Source: Thermoplasmata archaeon (lineage in GTDB: Archaea; Thermoplasmatota; Thermoplasmata; Lutacidiplasmatales; UBA184). Taken from it: a stretch of 18,007 nucleotides of DNA. The notes beneath the pieces were generated by a model that worked only from the letters and a program-made list of their open reading frames with translations, was not told the origin of the DNA and searched no databases. Each line of letters begins with the position of its first letter. Within the stretch, counting starts at the first letter, position 1. Below, piece by piece: positions 7,752 to 15,692 of the stretch. The stretch is from contig JASHPV010000187.1 in assembly GCA_030037875.1 (NCBI GenBank), positions 1 to 18,007 of the forward strand, given 5' to 3'. The position numbers were made by a program, and so were the translations under genes.

Positions 7752-9055
7752 CCAATCCCCCGGGCCGCACGAAACCCCGCTCGCAGCGCCGGTTGCGCCC
7801 GGGCGAGGTCAGACGGTCGGATCGCCGCGGAGACGAACGTCGTCTCGAGCCGAGACGGAGGCAGGTACAGACCGTTGTCGAGCGCCGCATGAAAGAAACG
7901 GGCGTACCGGGCCCGGTTGGACCGCCGGGCTCCCCGGTCGTCCTGGATGGGTCCGGGAGCGAAGAAGAGGCCCACCATCGAGCCCACGCGTTGCACCGTG
8001 AAGGGGCGGACTCGCTCCGCCTCCGCGAATTGATTCAATTGTTCCTCGAGCTGGGCGCCCATCCGCTCGAGGTTCCGGTACACCTCAGGGGTCAACAGGT
8101 CCAGCATCGCCGCCCCGGCGGCCATCGCTACGGGGTTTCCCGATAGCGTTCCCGCCTGGTAGACCGGGCCTACCGGCGCCACCACGTCCATCACGTCCCG
8201 TCGCCCGCCGTACGCCCCGACGGGCATGCCACCCCCGACGATCTTGCCGAGCGTCACGAGGTCGGCGGTCAATCCCAGCCGCTCATGGATCGTTCCCCGA
8301 CGAAGACGGAACCCGGTGATGACCTCGTCGGCGATGACCAGGGCGCCATACCGGCGGGCCAGGCTCGATATCGTCTCCAGGAACCGATCGTGCGGGGGGA
8401 CGACGCCCATGTTCCCCGCGACCGGTTCGACCACGACAGCCGCGACCGACCGCCCCTCTCGCTCGAACAATTCGGCCAATCCGGCGGGATCGTTGTACCG
8501 GCAGACCAGCGTGTCCTGCACGACCCCCCGTGGGACCCCCGCCGAATCGGGGAGACTCTGGTGGGCGACACCGGACCCGGCGCGGGCGAGCAACCCGTCC
8601 GAATGCCCGTGGTACCCGCCGGCGAACTTCACGACCTTTGCTCGGTGCGTAAAGCCCCGCGCCGCGCGCACGGCGCTCATGACGGCTTCCGTGCCCGAGC
8701 TCACGAACCGGATCCGTTCGAGTCGAGGAACGGCCTGGCGGATTCGCTCAGCGAGTTCGTGCTCGAGAGGCGAGGGCGCCCCGAACGTGAGGCCCCGACC
8801 CGCCGCCCGGCGGACGGCCGCCACGACCCCGGGCGGTGCATTTCCGAGGATATTGGCGCCCCACGAACTGACCAGGTCCAAGTATCGGCGGCCATCCACA
8901 TCGAAGAGGTAGGCGCCCCGTCCCCGGGCAAAAAAGACAGGCGTTCCCCCGACGCCGCGAAACGACCGGACCGGACTGTCGACTCCACCGACGAGGACTT
9001 TCAAGGCGCGACGCCACAGGCCACGCGAGCGGCGTCCGGGAGAGGTGGACCTCAC
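7748..9055 (-). CDS. hemL: Glutamate-1-semialdehyde 2,1-aminomutase
   Basis: A 435-residue PLP enzyme converting glutamate-1-semialdehyde to 5-aminolevulinate, the second step of the C5 pathway begun by HemA. It has the usual class III aminotransferase landmarks: VGGVDSPVRSF near the N-terminus, the SSGTEA phosphate-binding loop, GGYHGHSD, VIADEVITGFR with the cofactor-binding Asp243, and LGKIVGGGMPVGAYGG with Schiff-base Lys271 (numbered from the GTG start). I chose GTG 9055-9053, which shares GTGA with the hemQ stop as at other junctions here. The longer frame from ATG 9106 would overlap hemQ by 55 bases and add 17 Arg-rich residues not typical of the family. The 3' end overlaps hemE by four bases. 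Confidence 0.95.
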   Translation of the reverse strand: MRSTSPGRRSRGLWRRALKVLVGGVDSPVRSFRGVGGTPVFFARGRGAYLFDVDGRRYLDLVSSWGANILGNAPPGVVAAVRRAAGRGLTFGAPSPLEHELAERIRQAVPRLERIRFVSSGTEAVMSAVRAARGFTHRAKVVKFAGGYHGHSDGLLARAGSGVAHQSLPDSAGVPRGVVQDTLVCRYNDPAGLAELFEREGRSVAAVVVEPVAGNMGVVPPHDRFLETISSLARRYGALVIADEVITGFRLRRGTIHERLGLTADLVTLGKIVGGGMPVGAYGGRRDVMDVVAPVGPVYQAGTLSGNPVAMAAGAAMLDLLTPEVYRNLERMGAQLEEQLNQFAEAERVRPFTVQRVGSMVGLFFAPGPIQDDRGARRSNRARYARFFHAALDNGLYLPPSRLETTFVSAAIRPSDLARAQPALRAGFRAARGIG

Positions 9056-9792
9056 GGCGATCCGTCCGCCAGGTCGAGCATGCGACGCGCGGAGGTGAGG
9101 ACACACGTGAAGATCGGGGTCTCCCGCGCCGTGTATCGACTCGCCTCCGTCGGTCGAAGGTCATTCACGAGGTCGAGAAATTCGGCCGGAGACTCTGCCT
9201 CGAAGCTCAAGATGAACTCCATGTCATCGAGCCCGAAGGAGTACCCCGTGTGGATCCGGACCTTGGGGTACTTGTGTCCGATTCGGAAGTGCTCGCCCAT
9301 GATCCGTCGACGTTCCTCGAACGAGAGTCCGTACCACTCTCGCTTCTTGACAAAGGGATAGACGAAGAGGTACGGAAGGTCGAAGGGTCGACGACGAGCT
9401 TCGGATCCCTCCCCCTCGTGCGCGTGGTCTCCCAGGTACTCCGACCGCCGTCCCATCCCCAGATAGGAATACGGCGTGTCGAGGTAGCCTCCGAGCGGGG
9501 TGCCGAGAAGTCGCGAATGGAGCTCCTGGATCGGAGCCAGCTCGGGCGCGATGAACCAGACCATCATCTCGATGTCGGCCTTCAGGCCAACGAGCGAGTA
9601 GGTTCTCAGGAGCGCGTCGGTCGGGGGGTGTTCCAGAACTCGCACGAAGGCCGCCTTTCCTTCCTCCCGAGTTTCTGGCGGGAGCCTTCTCCACTCCGGC
9701 CGGACGTGAAAGAAGCTGTACTTGACGAAGTCTCGAGGCTCTTCGGTTTGGTCCTCTGTCTCCGGGTTCGGGCCGGCTCGAGTGCTGGTCAT
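9052..9792 (-). CDS. hemQ: Coprohaem decarboxylase (HemQ/ChdC, chlorite dismutase superfamily)
   Basis: A 246-residue protein that would convert Fe-coproporphyrin III to haem b by oxidising two propionates, the last step of the coproporphyrin-dependent pathway. DLPYLFVYPFVKKREWYGL at 138-156 contains Tyr145 and Lys149, matching the radical tyrosine and lysine of Staphylococcus HemQ. IMGEHFRIGHKYPK at 164-177 supplies the proximal haem ligand His168, and FGLDDMEFILSFE at 186-198 is a family hallmark. By hand alignment, Ile180 sits where Firmicutes enzymes have the distal glutamine. The acidic first 20 residues look disordered. ATG 9792 overlaps the hemB stop (ATGA), and the gene overlaps hemL through GTGA. 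True chlorite dismutases carry a distal arginine and different context, so HemQ is the better call. Confidence 0.93.
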   Translation of the reverse strand: MTSTRAGPNPETEDQTEEPRDFVKYSFFHVRPEWRRLPPETREEGKAAFVRVLEHPPTDALLRTYSLVGLKADIEMMVWFIAPELAPIQELHSRLLGTPLGGYLDTPYSYLGMGRRSEYLGDHAHEGEGSEARRRPFDLPYLFVYPFVKKREWYGLSFEERRRIMGEHFRIGHKYPKVRIHTGYSFGLDDMEFILSFEAESPAEFLDLVNDLRPTEASRYTARETPIFTCVLTSARRMLDLADGSP

Positions 9793-10808
9793 GGCATCGT
9801 GCGCGCCGATCGCGCCACGTCCCGCGCAAAATAGGTAACGATGAGGTCCGCGCCGGCGCGGCGAATAGCCCCGAGCGTTTCCTCGACCGCAGCGCGTTCG
9901 TCGACCAGTCCCCGTTCAGCCGCCAGCTTCAGCATCGAGTACTCTCCGCTCACCTGGTAGGCCGCAAGCGGCAGCGGAAAGCGCTCACGAGCTCGCGCGA
10001 GAAGGTCCAGACTGGTCACGGCCGGTTTCACCATGAGTATGTCCGCTCCCTCCGCGACGTCGCGGTCCATCTCCCGAAGGGCCTCGCGGCCGTTGCGCGG
10101 GTCCATCTGATAGCCGCGCCGGTCACCAAACGCGGGGGCCGATTCCTCCGCTTCCCGAAAGGGGCCGTAGAAGACCGATGCATGCTTCGTGGAGTAGGCC
10201 ATGATCGCGGTCTCTTCAAACCCGGCCGAGTCGAGCGCGGCACCGATCCAGCCAACCTGACCGTCCATCATCGCGCTGGGAGCGACCACGTCGGCGCCGG
10301 CACGAGCGTGAGCCACAGCCACCCGACCGAGGCGTTCGCACGTGGCATCGTTTGCGACCCCCCCTCGACGAACTACCCCGCAGTGCCCGTGAGACGTGTA
10401 CGCGCAGAGGCAGACGTCGGTCACGACCACGAGGTTCGGCGCCGCACGCTTGATCGCGCGGACTGCTTGAGGGACGAGGCCATCGGCCGCCCACGCGTCG
10501 GTCCCCTCGCCATCCTTGGTTCGACCGACTCCGAACACCAGGACGGCACGTAGGCCCTCGTCCTCGAGCTGCCGGGCCAGCGGGTCCAGATCACCCACGG
10601 AATAGCGCTCGATCCCGGGCATCGAATGGATCGGCTGGGGGCGTCCACGACCCGGCCGGACGAAGATCGGAAAGACGAGCCGACGGAGCTCGACCTGGCT
10701 CTCCGCAATCCAGTTTCTTAATTGGGACGTCCGGCGCAATCGTCGGAGGCGAACCGGGCGAGCTGGAGCGGCGGGGGACCGAGTCGTCGGATTCCTACGA
10801 CGAGGCAT
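9789..10808 (-). CDS. hemB: Delta-aminolevulinic acid dehydratase (porphobilinogen synthase)
   Basis: This 339-residue enzyme condenses two 5-aminolevulinate molecules into porphobilinogen. Family signatures are RRLRRTSQLRNWI near residue 22, LVFPIFVRPG at 44-53, DVCLCAYTSHGHCG at 131-144, AYSTKHASVFYGPFR at 204-218 with Lys208, and MVKPA at 259-263 with Schiff-base Lys261. Cys133, Cys135 and Cys143 form the catalytic zinc site, so this is the Zn-dependent subtype. The first 20 or so residues are Arg/Pro-rich and longer than usual. ATG 10808 overlaps the 3' end of hemD by 14 bases; I see no better start downstream. The 3' end overlaps hemQ by four bases. Confidence 0.97.
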   Translation of the reverse strand: MPRRRNPTTRSPAAPARPVRLRRLRRTSQLRNWIAESQVELRRLVFPIFVRPGRGRPQPIHSMPGIERYSVGDLDPLARQLEDEGLRAVLVFGVGRTKDGEGTDAWAADGLVPQAVRAIKRAAPNLVVVTDVCLCAYTSHGHCGVVRRGGVANDATCERLGRVAVAHARAGADVVAPSAMMDGQVGWIGAALDSAGFEETAIMAYSTKHASVFYGPFREAEESAPAFGDRRGYQMDPRNGREALREMDRDVAEGADILMVKPAVTSLDLLARARERFPLPLAAYQVSGEYSMLKLAAERGLVDERAAVEETLGAIRRAGADLIVTYFARDVARSARTMP

Positions 10809-11559
10809 CGCGGAGTTCCCGGAGCAGGTAACGAGTAAAGCGTTGCGCGGTCGTGGAGGGCGCGACGGTAACGCGGCGAAATCCGTGGCCTCGTGCGGCC
10901 CGTTGAGACCGCTCGCCGAGAACGACCAGGCGCGTATGTCGAATCAGCTTGAGGAATGAACGACGGTCGATCCTGTGGCGGAGAGCCGACAACACCGAGG
11001 GACTGGTTGCGACCAGAACGTGCGCGTCGAGCAGATTACGCCGGGCCCGCGTCCCTAATACCGGGGTGGTAGCAAGCCGGTAGACGACAACGTCGAACAC
11101 CGTGTGACCGAAGGACCTCAGTTGACGGGCGAGATGGGGGCCCGCCCGGTCCGAGCGAAAGTAGAGAATGGTCCTCGGGGGTCTCCGGCGCAGGGTCGCT
11201 TGAATACCGCCCGCGCCGAGCATTGGGGCTCGCTTCACCTGACGCGCTCCGGAGGATCGAAGCGCCTTGGCCGTGCCGGGGCCCGCCGCCCAAAATTCGA
11301 TGGCCCCCACGCGACCCTTCAGTGTCCGAAGCCACGGCCTCACGCCAGACTCGACAGCGGTCTGGCTGGTCACGATCACCGTGTCCGGCGGACGCGACGT
11401 GTTGAGGTGTTCAAGCCATCGCCTCGGCTCCAAGGCCTGCGGCACAACCGTCACGATCCGCGCGAATCGTACCCCGGCCTTCCGCAGCAATGGGTCGATT
11501 CCAGCTATAGTTCCAGCCGAGCTGAGTAGAACGATCTCGGGGGCGGAACGCGAGGGCAT
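10795..11559 (-). CDS. hemD: Uroporphyrinogen-III synthase
   Basis: A 254-residue protein that closes hydroxymethylbilane into uroporphyrinogen III with inversion of ring D. The family diverges strongly in sequence, but typical landmarks are present: VIVTSQTAVES at 61-71, FWAAGPGTAKAL at 89-100, ILYFRSDRAG at 131-140 followed by LRSFGHTVFDVVVYRL, and VLVATSPSVLSAL at 181-193. The length fits a two-domain, stand-alone enzyme. The call is reinforced by its position between hemC and hemB. ATG 11559 lies seven bases after the hemC stop, the only non-overlapping junction in the operon; I see no strong ribosome binding site. The protein is unusually rich in Arg. Confidence 0.9.
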   Translation of the reverse strand: MPSRSAPEIVLLSSAGTIAGIDPLLRKAGVRFARIVTVVPQALEPRRWLEHLNTSRPPDTVIVTSQTAVESGVRPWLRTLKGRVGAIEFWAAGPGTAKALRSSGARQVKRAPMLGAGGIQATLRRRPPRTILYFRSDRAGPHLARQLRSFGHTVFDVVVYRLATTPVLGTRARRNLLDAHVLVATSPSVLSALRHRIDRRSFLKLIRHTRLVVLGERSQRAARGHGFRRVTVAPSTTAQRFTRYLLRELRDASS

Positions 11560-11566
11560 GAGACGC

Positions 11567-12475
11567 CTACCGATGTGCCGGAGCCCAAAGGTCGCGGGCC
11601 CCCCGGGCGAGCATCACCTTCCCCAGCCTGGAACCGATACTCGCGGCAGCGGTGACCGGGCCCGCACATCGTGCGCGCACACGGGTTCGCCCTTCCGGCG
11701 AGAGAACCTCTCCCACCAACGACAGCGTGCCGCCGCGGACCGTAGCAAGGGCTCCCAACGGCACATTGCAATCCCCTCCCATGGCGACGGCGAAGCACCG
11801 CTCGGCGTCTACGCACGCGTGGGTGGTCGCCTGGTCGATACGGCGAACAATGGACGAGAGCCACGTATCCCCCGCGCGGGCCACCACGGCGAGCGCGCCC
11901 TGGGCGGGGGCCGGCAAGAAACGAGAAGACGGGAGAACCCGGCCGATCTCGGCCCCGCGTCCAAGACGGGAGACGCCCGCTACGGCGAGTATGGCCGCGT
12001 CAAGGGCACCTGACCGGACCAGGCCGATCCGCGTGTCCACATTCCCCCGAATCTCGACGACCGCGAGGTCCGGTCTCCAGCGAAGCAATTGAGCGCGGCG
12101 GCGCAGACTGCTCGAACCGATGCGGGCACCTCGGGGAATTCGGCCGGGTCTTAGGTGGGTGGCCACCACGAGACAATCTCGGGGGTCGGCTCGACGTGGA
12201 CAGGCGGCCAGCTCCAGCCGTCGGTCGAGCCCGGCTGGCAGGTCCTTGGCGCTATGGACGGCGAGGTCCACGCCCCCCCGGAGTAGTGACTGGTCGATGA
12301 GGTCCGTGAAATCGGGGGAGCCTCCAGGGGATCGATCCCGGTCTCCCGTAGTATCCAGCGGCACAGCGTCAAACCGCCATTCGGGCGCTGCCCTACGGAG
12401 CTGGGCGAGGACCATCTCCGTTTGAGCCCGCGCGAGTCGGCTCCGCCGGGTACCGACCCGGATGCGTTCGGTCAC
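11567..12475 (-). CDS. hemC: Porphobilinogen deaminase (hydroxymethylbilane synthase)
   Basis: A 302-residue enzyme that polymerises four porphobilinogens into hydroxymethylbilane on a covalent dipyrromethane cofactor. Motifs (numbered from the GTG start) are IRVGTRRSRLA at 5-15, VHSAKDLP at 73-80 with catalytic Asp78, SSSLRRRAQLL near 121, IRGNVDTR at 142-149, PAPAQGALAV near 188, and MGGDCNVPLGA with cofactor-binding Cys236. I chose GTG 12475-12473, which shares GTGA with the hemA stop. The longer frame from ATG 12514 would add 13 Pro/Arg-rich residues and overlap hemA by 43 bases. The length then matches the family. No key residue is missing. Confidence 0.96.
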   Translation of the reverse strand: MTERIRVGTRRSRLARAQTEMVLAQLRRAAPEWRFDAVPLDTTGDRDRSPGGSPDFTDLIDQSLLRGGVDLAVHSAKDLPAGLDRRLELAACPRRADPRDCLVVATHLRPGRIPRGARIGSSSLRRRAQLLRWRPDLAVVEIRGNVDTRIGLVRSGALDAAILAVAGVSRLGRGAEIGRVLPSSRFLPAPAQGALAVVARAGDTWLSSIVRRIDQATTHACVDAERCFAVAMGGDCNVPLGALATVRGGTLSLVGEVLSPEGRTRVRARCAGPVTAAASIGSRLGKVMLARGARDLWAPAHR

Positions 12476-13749
12476 GGGTCGCGTGGCGGGGTACGGAAGA
12501 GGTCGAGGGCCCACCGACGCTGACGGTCTCCCTCCGGGCCCGGCGGCAAGGCGCGCAGATGCTGGGTGGGCGGGAGCATCAGGCGGGCCACGAGCCGCTC
12601 GGTCAACCGTTCGATCGCAAGCTCCTGGTCCGGGGTGATCGAGCCCAGGAAAGGGCGAGCATGGACGACTTCCGAGCGGCGCAGCTCCTCTGCGGCCCGA
12701 CGCAGCGATGCCACCCAGGGTTCGAGGAGCCAGAATTCGAGCCGCTCCGTGCAGGCATCCGCCAGCTCTCCCACTCGAGCATCCACCTCGTCGGAGGGAT
12801 GAGCCCGACCCGCCGTCAGGTAAAGCTCCTCCAGATCCACGAGGCGAACGTTCGAGAGTTCCCGAACGTCCGGGTCGATGTTCCGAGGCATTCCCAGGTC
12901 GATTAAGAGCAGCGGATGGTCTCGCGGAAGGTCCGTAGCATGGAGGCCCCGGTCACCGAACTTGGCGGCGGTGACCGCCGCGTCGGCCCGGCCGAGCACC
13001 TTGCCGAGCCGTTCGAACCGTTCGGCTTGAGCTCCCGTCGCCCGGAGGAACGACACGTCGGGGGGATTCTTGTGAAAGAGAAGGGTCACTCGCGCCCGCT
13101 TCGAGAGATTCTCGGCGACCTGACGCCCTACCGTGCCCGAGCCAATGACGACCACACGGGGATGGGGTCGCGCCACCATGTTCAGGAGACGCTCGGTAGC
13201 GATGGCCGCGATCGACTGTGAGGAGGGCACCGACGGGCACACCTCGTCCGCCGCTTCGGCCGCTCGGACAAGCAAATCTCGGAGAACGGGGCGGGGATGA
13301 CGGGAATGGACCCGTCGCCCCGCCGCCCGGACCTGGTGACGGACTTCGCCCTCACCCCGCGCTAGGGACTCCCGGCCGGCCGCGACCCGGAACAGGTGAT
13401 GCACTGCCGCTCCCTCCTCTCGTACCCGCCAAGAATTGGGCGCGCCCGGAAGCACCTCCCGCCACCGATCGAGTTCCTGAGCGGACCGTAGCAGCAGGAA
13501 GAGCTCTACGCGATGGCAGGTGGTGAGGAGTGCCACTTCTTCTGTCCCCCGAAAACGGATGAACCACGTGTGGAGCTGCTCCCGTGTGATCGAGCGGGCG
13601 AGACGTTCTAGGGCGTCGAGGGCGGTCGTGTTGAGACTGAATTCGAGGCCGTACAATCGGTACCGCGACGCGCGGGGGTCAGCCTCGGAACCGGGGGCGC
13701 TTGAGGGAGGCCCGGCGGGCCCGACGGACGGTAGTGAGGTCGCGGACAC
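12472..13749 (-). CDS. hemA: Glutamyl-tRNA reductase
   Basis: This 425-residue enzyme reduces glutamyl-tRNA(Glu) to glutamate-1-semialdehyde with NADPH, the committed step of the C5 pathway. LLTTCHRVELF at 74-84 carries the nucleophile Cys78, and HHLFRVAAGRESLARGEGEV at 117-136 is the second catalytic-domain signature. The NADPH domain starts at VVVIGSGTVGRQVAENL (199-215), and the C-terminal helical dimerisation domain spans about 325-415. The first 28 residues are a Ser/Pro-rich extension. The usual SHxTAP segment near the N-terminus is replaced by EFSLNTTAL, so this member is divergent. It starts at GTG 13749 with no strong ribosome binding site; a TATA-like element lies about 40 bp upstream. 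It is the first gene of the haem operon and a natural control point. Confidence 0.95.
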   Translation of the reverse strand: MSATSLPSVGPAGPPSSAPGSEADPRASRYRLYGLEFSLNTTALDALERLARSITREQLHTWFIRFRGTEEVALLTTCHRVELFLLLRSAQELDRWREVLPGAPNSWRVREEGAAVHHLFRVAAGRESLARGEGEVRHQVRAAGRRVHSRHPRPVLRDLLVRAAEAADEVCPSVPSSQSIAAIATERLLNMVARPHPRVVVIGSGTVGRQVAENLSKRARVTLLFHKNPPDVSFLRATGAQAERFERLGKVLGRADAAVTAAKFGDRGLHATDLPRDHPLLLIDLGMPRNIDPDVRELSNVRLVDLEELYLTAGRAHPSDEVDARVGELADACTERLEFWLLEPWVASLRRAAEELRRSEVVHARPFLGSITPDQELAIERLTERLVARLMLPPTQHLRALPPGPEGDRQRRWALDLFRTPPRDP

Positions 13750-13785
13750 GGCAGCCTGAACCGACTCGCTTGGGAACCGCGGTCG

Positions 13786-13797
13786 GGGTTTATGTGA
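13786..13797 (-). promoter_or_regulatory. Possible TATA-type promoter of the haem operon
   Basis: The minus strand reads TCACATAAACCC, an AT-rich island in GC-rich DNA about 40 bp before the hemA GTG. Archaeal start sites usually fall about 25 nt past the TATA centre, which would leave a leader of roughly 17 nt. The match to the TATA consensus is only moderate. Confidence 0.35.
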
Positions 13798-13827
13798 CGG
13801 GGTACGAACTCTGCAGCCAAGCCCTGG

Positions 13828-13859
13828 CGAGGGCCGTATGAGCGTCCGCAGCGCCCTCG
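13828..13859 (-). terminator. Inverted repeat after the MFS gene
   Basis: Perfect 7-bp arms (minus strand CGAGGGC and GCCCTCG) enclose 18 nt that contain a smaller GCGGACGC hairpin. It lies 13 bases past the MFS stop and before the hemA promoter region. No T-tract follows, so a terminator role is tentative. Confidence 0.3.
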
Positions 13860-13872
13860 GTGAGTCCCGCGA

Positions 13873-15681
13873 TTACCGGGATAACCGACCCCCGACATCG
13901 ACCTTCACCGCCACGGGTTCGGGCCCGGGCGCCGCGGTGGAGGGAGGGCTCTTGCGACGTGCTCCGACCTTGTCTTCCCCATACACGTACCGATTCCCCC
14001 GGAACGCAGACACGACCGCACCGAGCGCGGTCACGACGCCCGCGAACAGGAAGGCCTCGCCCAGGGCGCGGGAGAAGGCCGGCGCGATCGCGGAGGCGAA
14101 GAAGTGGGGGGCCAACAGGGTCTGCGCGACGCTCGTCGAGAGCGGGGTCCATCCGGGGACGAGCGCCGCTCCCTGGAGAAGCAATCCCATCGGATTCTCA
14201 CCCAGGAAGGCGCCGAAGAGGGCCCCTGTGGGGTTGGACGCAACGATCCCGCCGAGAATCGCGGTATCGGCGGAGCCGACGTGTGCCGCGCCCAGCGCTT
14301 GGTGGACCGAGGTACCGAGTCCCGAAGCCAATCCGAGGATGACGATCGTGAAGAAGATCGCGAGCGAGACCTGTTGGCCGGTGTTCTGCAAGGTGGCCAT
14401 CATGCCCGACGCGACCCCGCGATTCTCCGGTGGAACCGAGTTCATGACCGCCGCCGCGTTCGGGGCGGCGAACATGCCCATGCCGCAACCCTGAACGAAG
14501 AGCAGTAGACCCATCTCCCAGTAGGCGAAGTTCGTCGGCAGCGTCGCCAAACCGAAGAAGGTCGCTGACGCGATGACCATACCGGTCGTTGCGAGGACCT
14601 TCGGCCCACGGGTATCAGAGAGCCAGCCGCTCAAGGGACCCGCCACTAGGAAGCCCCCGATCATCGGCATCATCAGTACACCGGCCCAGAACGGGGTTTC
14701 CGCGAACGAGTATCCGTGCAGGGGCAGCCAGATCCCCTGGAACCAGAGCACGAGGAGCAGCATCATGCCGCCGCGGGCTAGGGATCCCATGAAAGACGTG
14801 ATGTTCCCGGCGGCGAACGACCGAACGCGGAACAGGGCGAGCCGGAACATAGGGTCGGCGACGCGCGTCTCCACGACCAAAAACGCCACGAGAAGCCCGA
14901 GCCCGCCGGCGAGTCCACCGATGACCCACGGACTGGACCACCCCATGCTGGAGGATCCGTATGGGAGGAGTCCGTAGGTGGTCGCGATGAGTACGAGGGT
15001 CAGACCCACTGCGAACACGCTGTTACCGAGGTAGTCGATCCGCTGGCCGGCGTGTCGGATCGAGGTCTCGCGCAACTTCGCGTAGGCCCAGACCGTCCCC
15101 GCGATGCCCACCGGGACGCTTACGAGGAAGATCAGGCGCCACGTGGGGAGCACGAGCGGTCCGATGTGGAGCGTCGGGATGCTGGCCAGAATGCCGCCGA
15201 GGACGAGACCCACCATGGACCCGCCGATGAAGGCGATCTGGTTGATCCCGATCGCCTTTCCCCGCTCGGTCGCGGGGAAGGCGTCAGTGATCAGTGCCGC
15301 GGAATTGGCGAAGAGGAACGACGCCCCCAACGCTTGGATGAGTCGGAACCCCACGAGGGCCCAGGCACCAGACGCACCGCTCCAGGGATCCAGGAAAAGG
15401 AAGATCGAGCCGGTGGAGAATATCGCGAATCCGATGTTGTACATTCGGGCCCGACCGAACATGTCCGATAGCCGGCCGACGGTGACGAGAAGGGTGGCGG
15501 TCACCACTCCGTACCCGAGCAGGAGCCAGATCAGGATCGGAAAGCTCGAGGGAAGAAAGGGGTTGACCCCCACCCCGCGCAGAATCACCGGCAGCGCGAT
15601 GAGAAGGATCGTGCCGTCGAGCGAGGCCAGGAGCCCGCCCAGCGTCGTGTTCGAGAGTACGGTCCACTTGTAGGCTACCAA
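13873..15681 (-). CDS. MFS exporter of the DHA2 (14-helix) drug:H+ antiporter type
   Basis: A 602-residue integral membrane transporter, probably a proton-driven exporter of toxic compounds. Helix 1 carries the DHA2-like SLDGTILLIALPVIL (20-34) with Asp22. Motif A is VGRLSDMFGRAR at 68-79, and the helix-5 antiporter motif region is SMVGLVLGGILA near 155. Hydrophobic segments across the protein fit 14 helices. A long loop of about 90 residues, beginning near HQALGAAHVG, precedes the last helix, and the C-terminal tail is basic and Pro-rich. TTG 15681 is chosen because a GGTGATC ribosome binding site sits four bases upstream. The gene is 6 bp after a MarR-type regulator, so both probably share a transcript and respond to the exporter's ligand. 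The substrate cannot be told from sequence. Confidence 0.9.
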   Translation of the reverse strand: MVAYKWTVLSNTTLGGLLASLDGTILLIALPVILRGVGVNPFLPSSFPILIWLLLGYGVVTATLLVTVGRLSDMFGRARMYNIGFAIFSTGSIFLFLDPWSGASGAWALVGFRLIQALGASFLFANSAALITDAFPATERGKAIGINQIAFIGGSMVGLVLGGILASIPTLHIGPLVLPTWRLIFLVSVPVGIAGTVWAYAKLRETSIRHAGQRIDYLGNSVFAVGLTLVLIATTYGLLPYGSSSMGWSSPWVIGGLAGGLGLLVAFLVVETRVADPMFRLALFRVRSFAAGNITSFMGSLARGGMMLLLVLWFQGIWLPLHGYSFAETPFWAGVLMMPMIGGFLVAGPLSGWLSDTRGPKVLATTGMVIASATFFGLATLPTNFAYWEMGLLLFVQGCGMGMFAAPNAAAVMNSVPPENRGVASGMMATLQNTGQQVSLAIFFTIVILGLASGLGTSVHQALGAAHVGSADTAILGGIVASNPTGALFGAFLGENPMGLLLQGAALVPGWTPLSTSVAQTLLAPHFFASAIAPAFSRALGEAFLFAGVVTALGAVVSAFRGNRYVYGEDKVGARRKSPPSTAAPGPEPVAVKVDVGGRLSR

Positions 15682-15685
15682 CGAG

Positions 15686-15692
15686 GATCACC
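15686..15692 (-). promoter_or_regulatory. Ribosome binding site for the MFS gene
   Basis: The minus strand reads GGTGATC, a full match to the anti-Shine-Dalgarno end of archaeal 16S rRNA, four bases before TTG 15681. It overlaps the marR-type gene's TGA stop and decides the TTG start of the transporter. Confidence 0.65.

Noticed and set aside
9056..9106. Upstream ATG extension of hemL
   Set aside because: It would overlap hemQ by 55 bases and add a non-conserved Arg-rich tail; the GTGA junction at 9052-9055 is the better start.
8285..9361. Plus-strand open frame of 358 codons opposite hemL and hemQ
   Set aside because: It lies opposite two secure genes and encodes Arg/Asp/Pro-rich sequence without motifs.
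9052..9792. Possible chlorite dismutase (perchlorate respiration)
   Set aside because: The residues Tyr145/Lys149/His168 and the haem operon context fit coprohaem decarboxylase; no perchlorate or chlorate reductase genes are nearby.
12476..12514. Upstream ATG extension of hemC
   Set aside because: It adds 13 Pro/Arg-rich residues inside hemA; the GTGA junction at 12472-12475 gives a standard-length protein.
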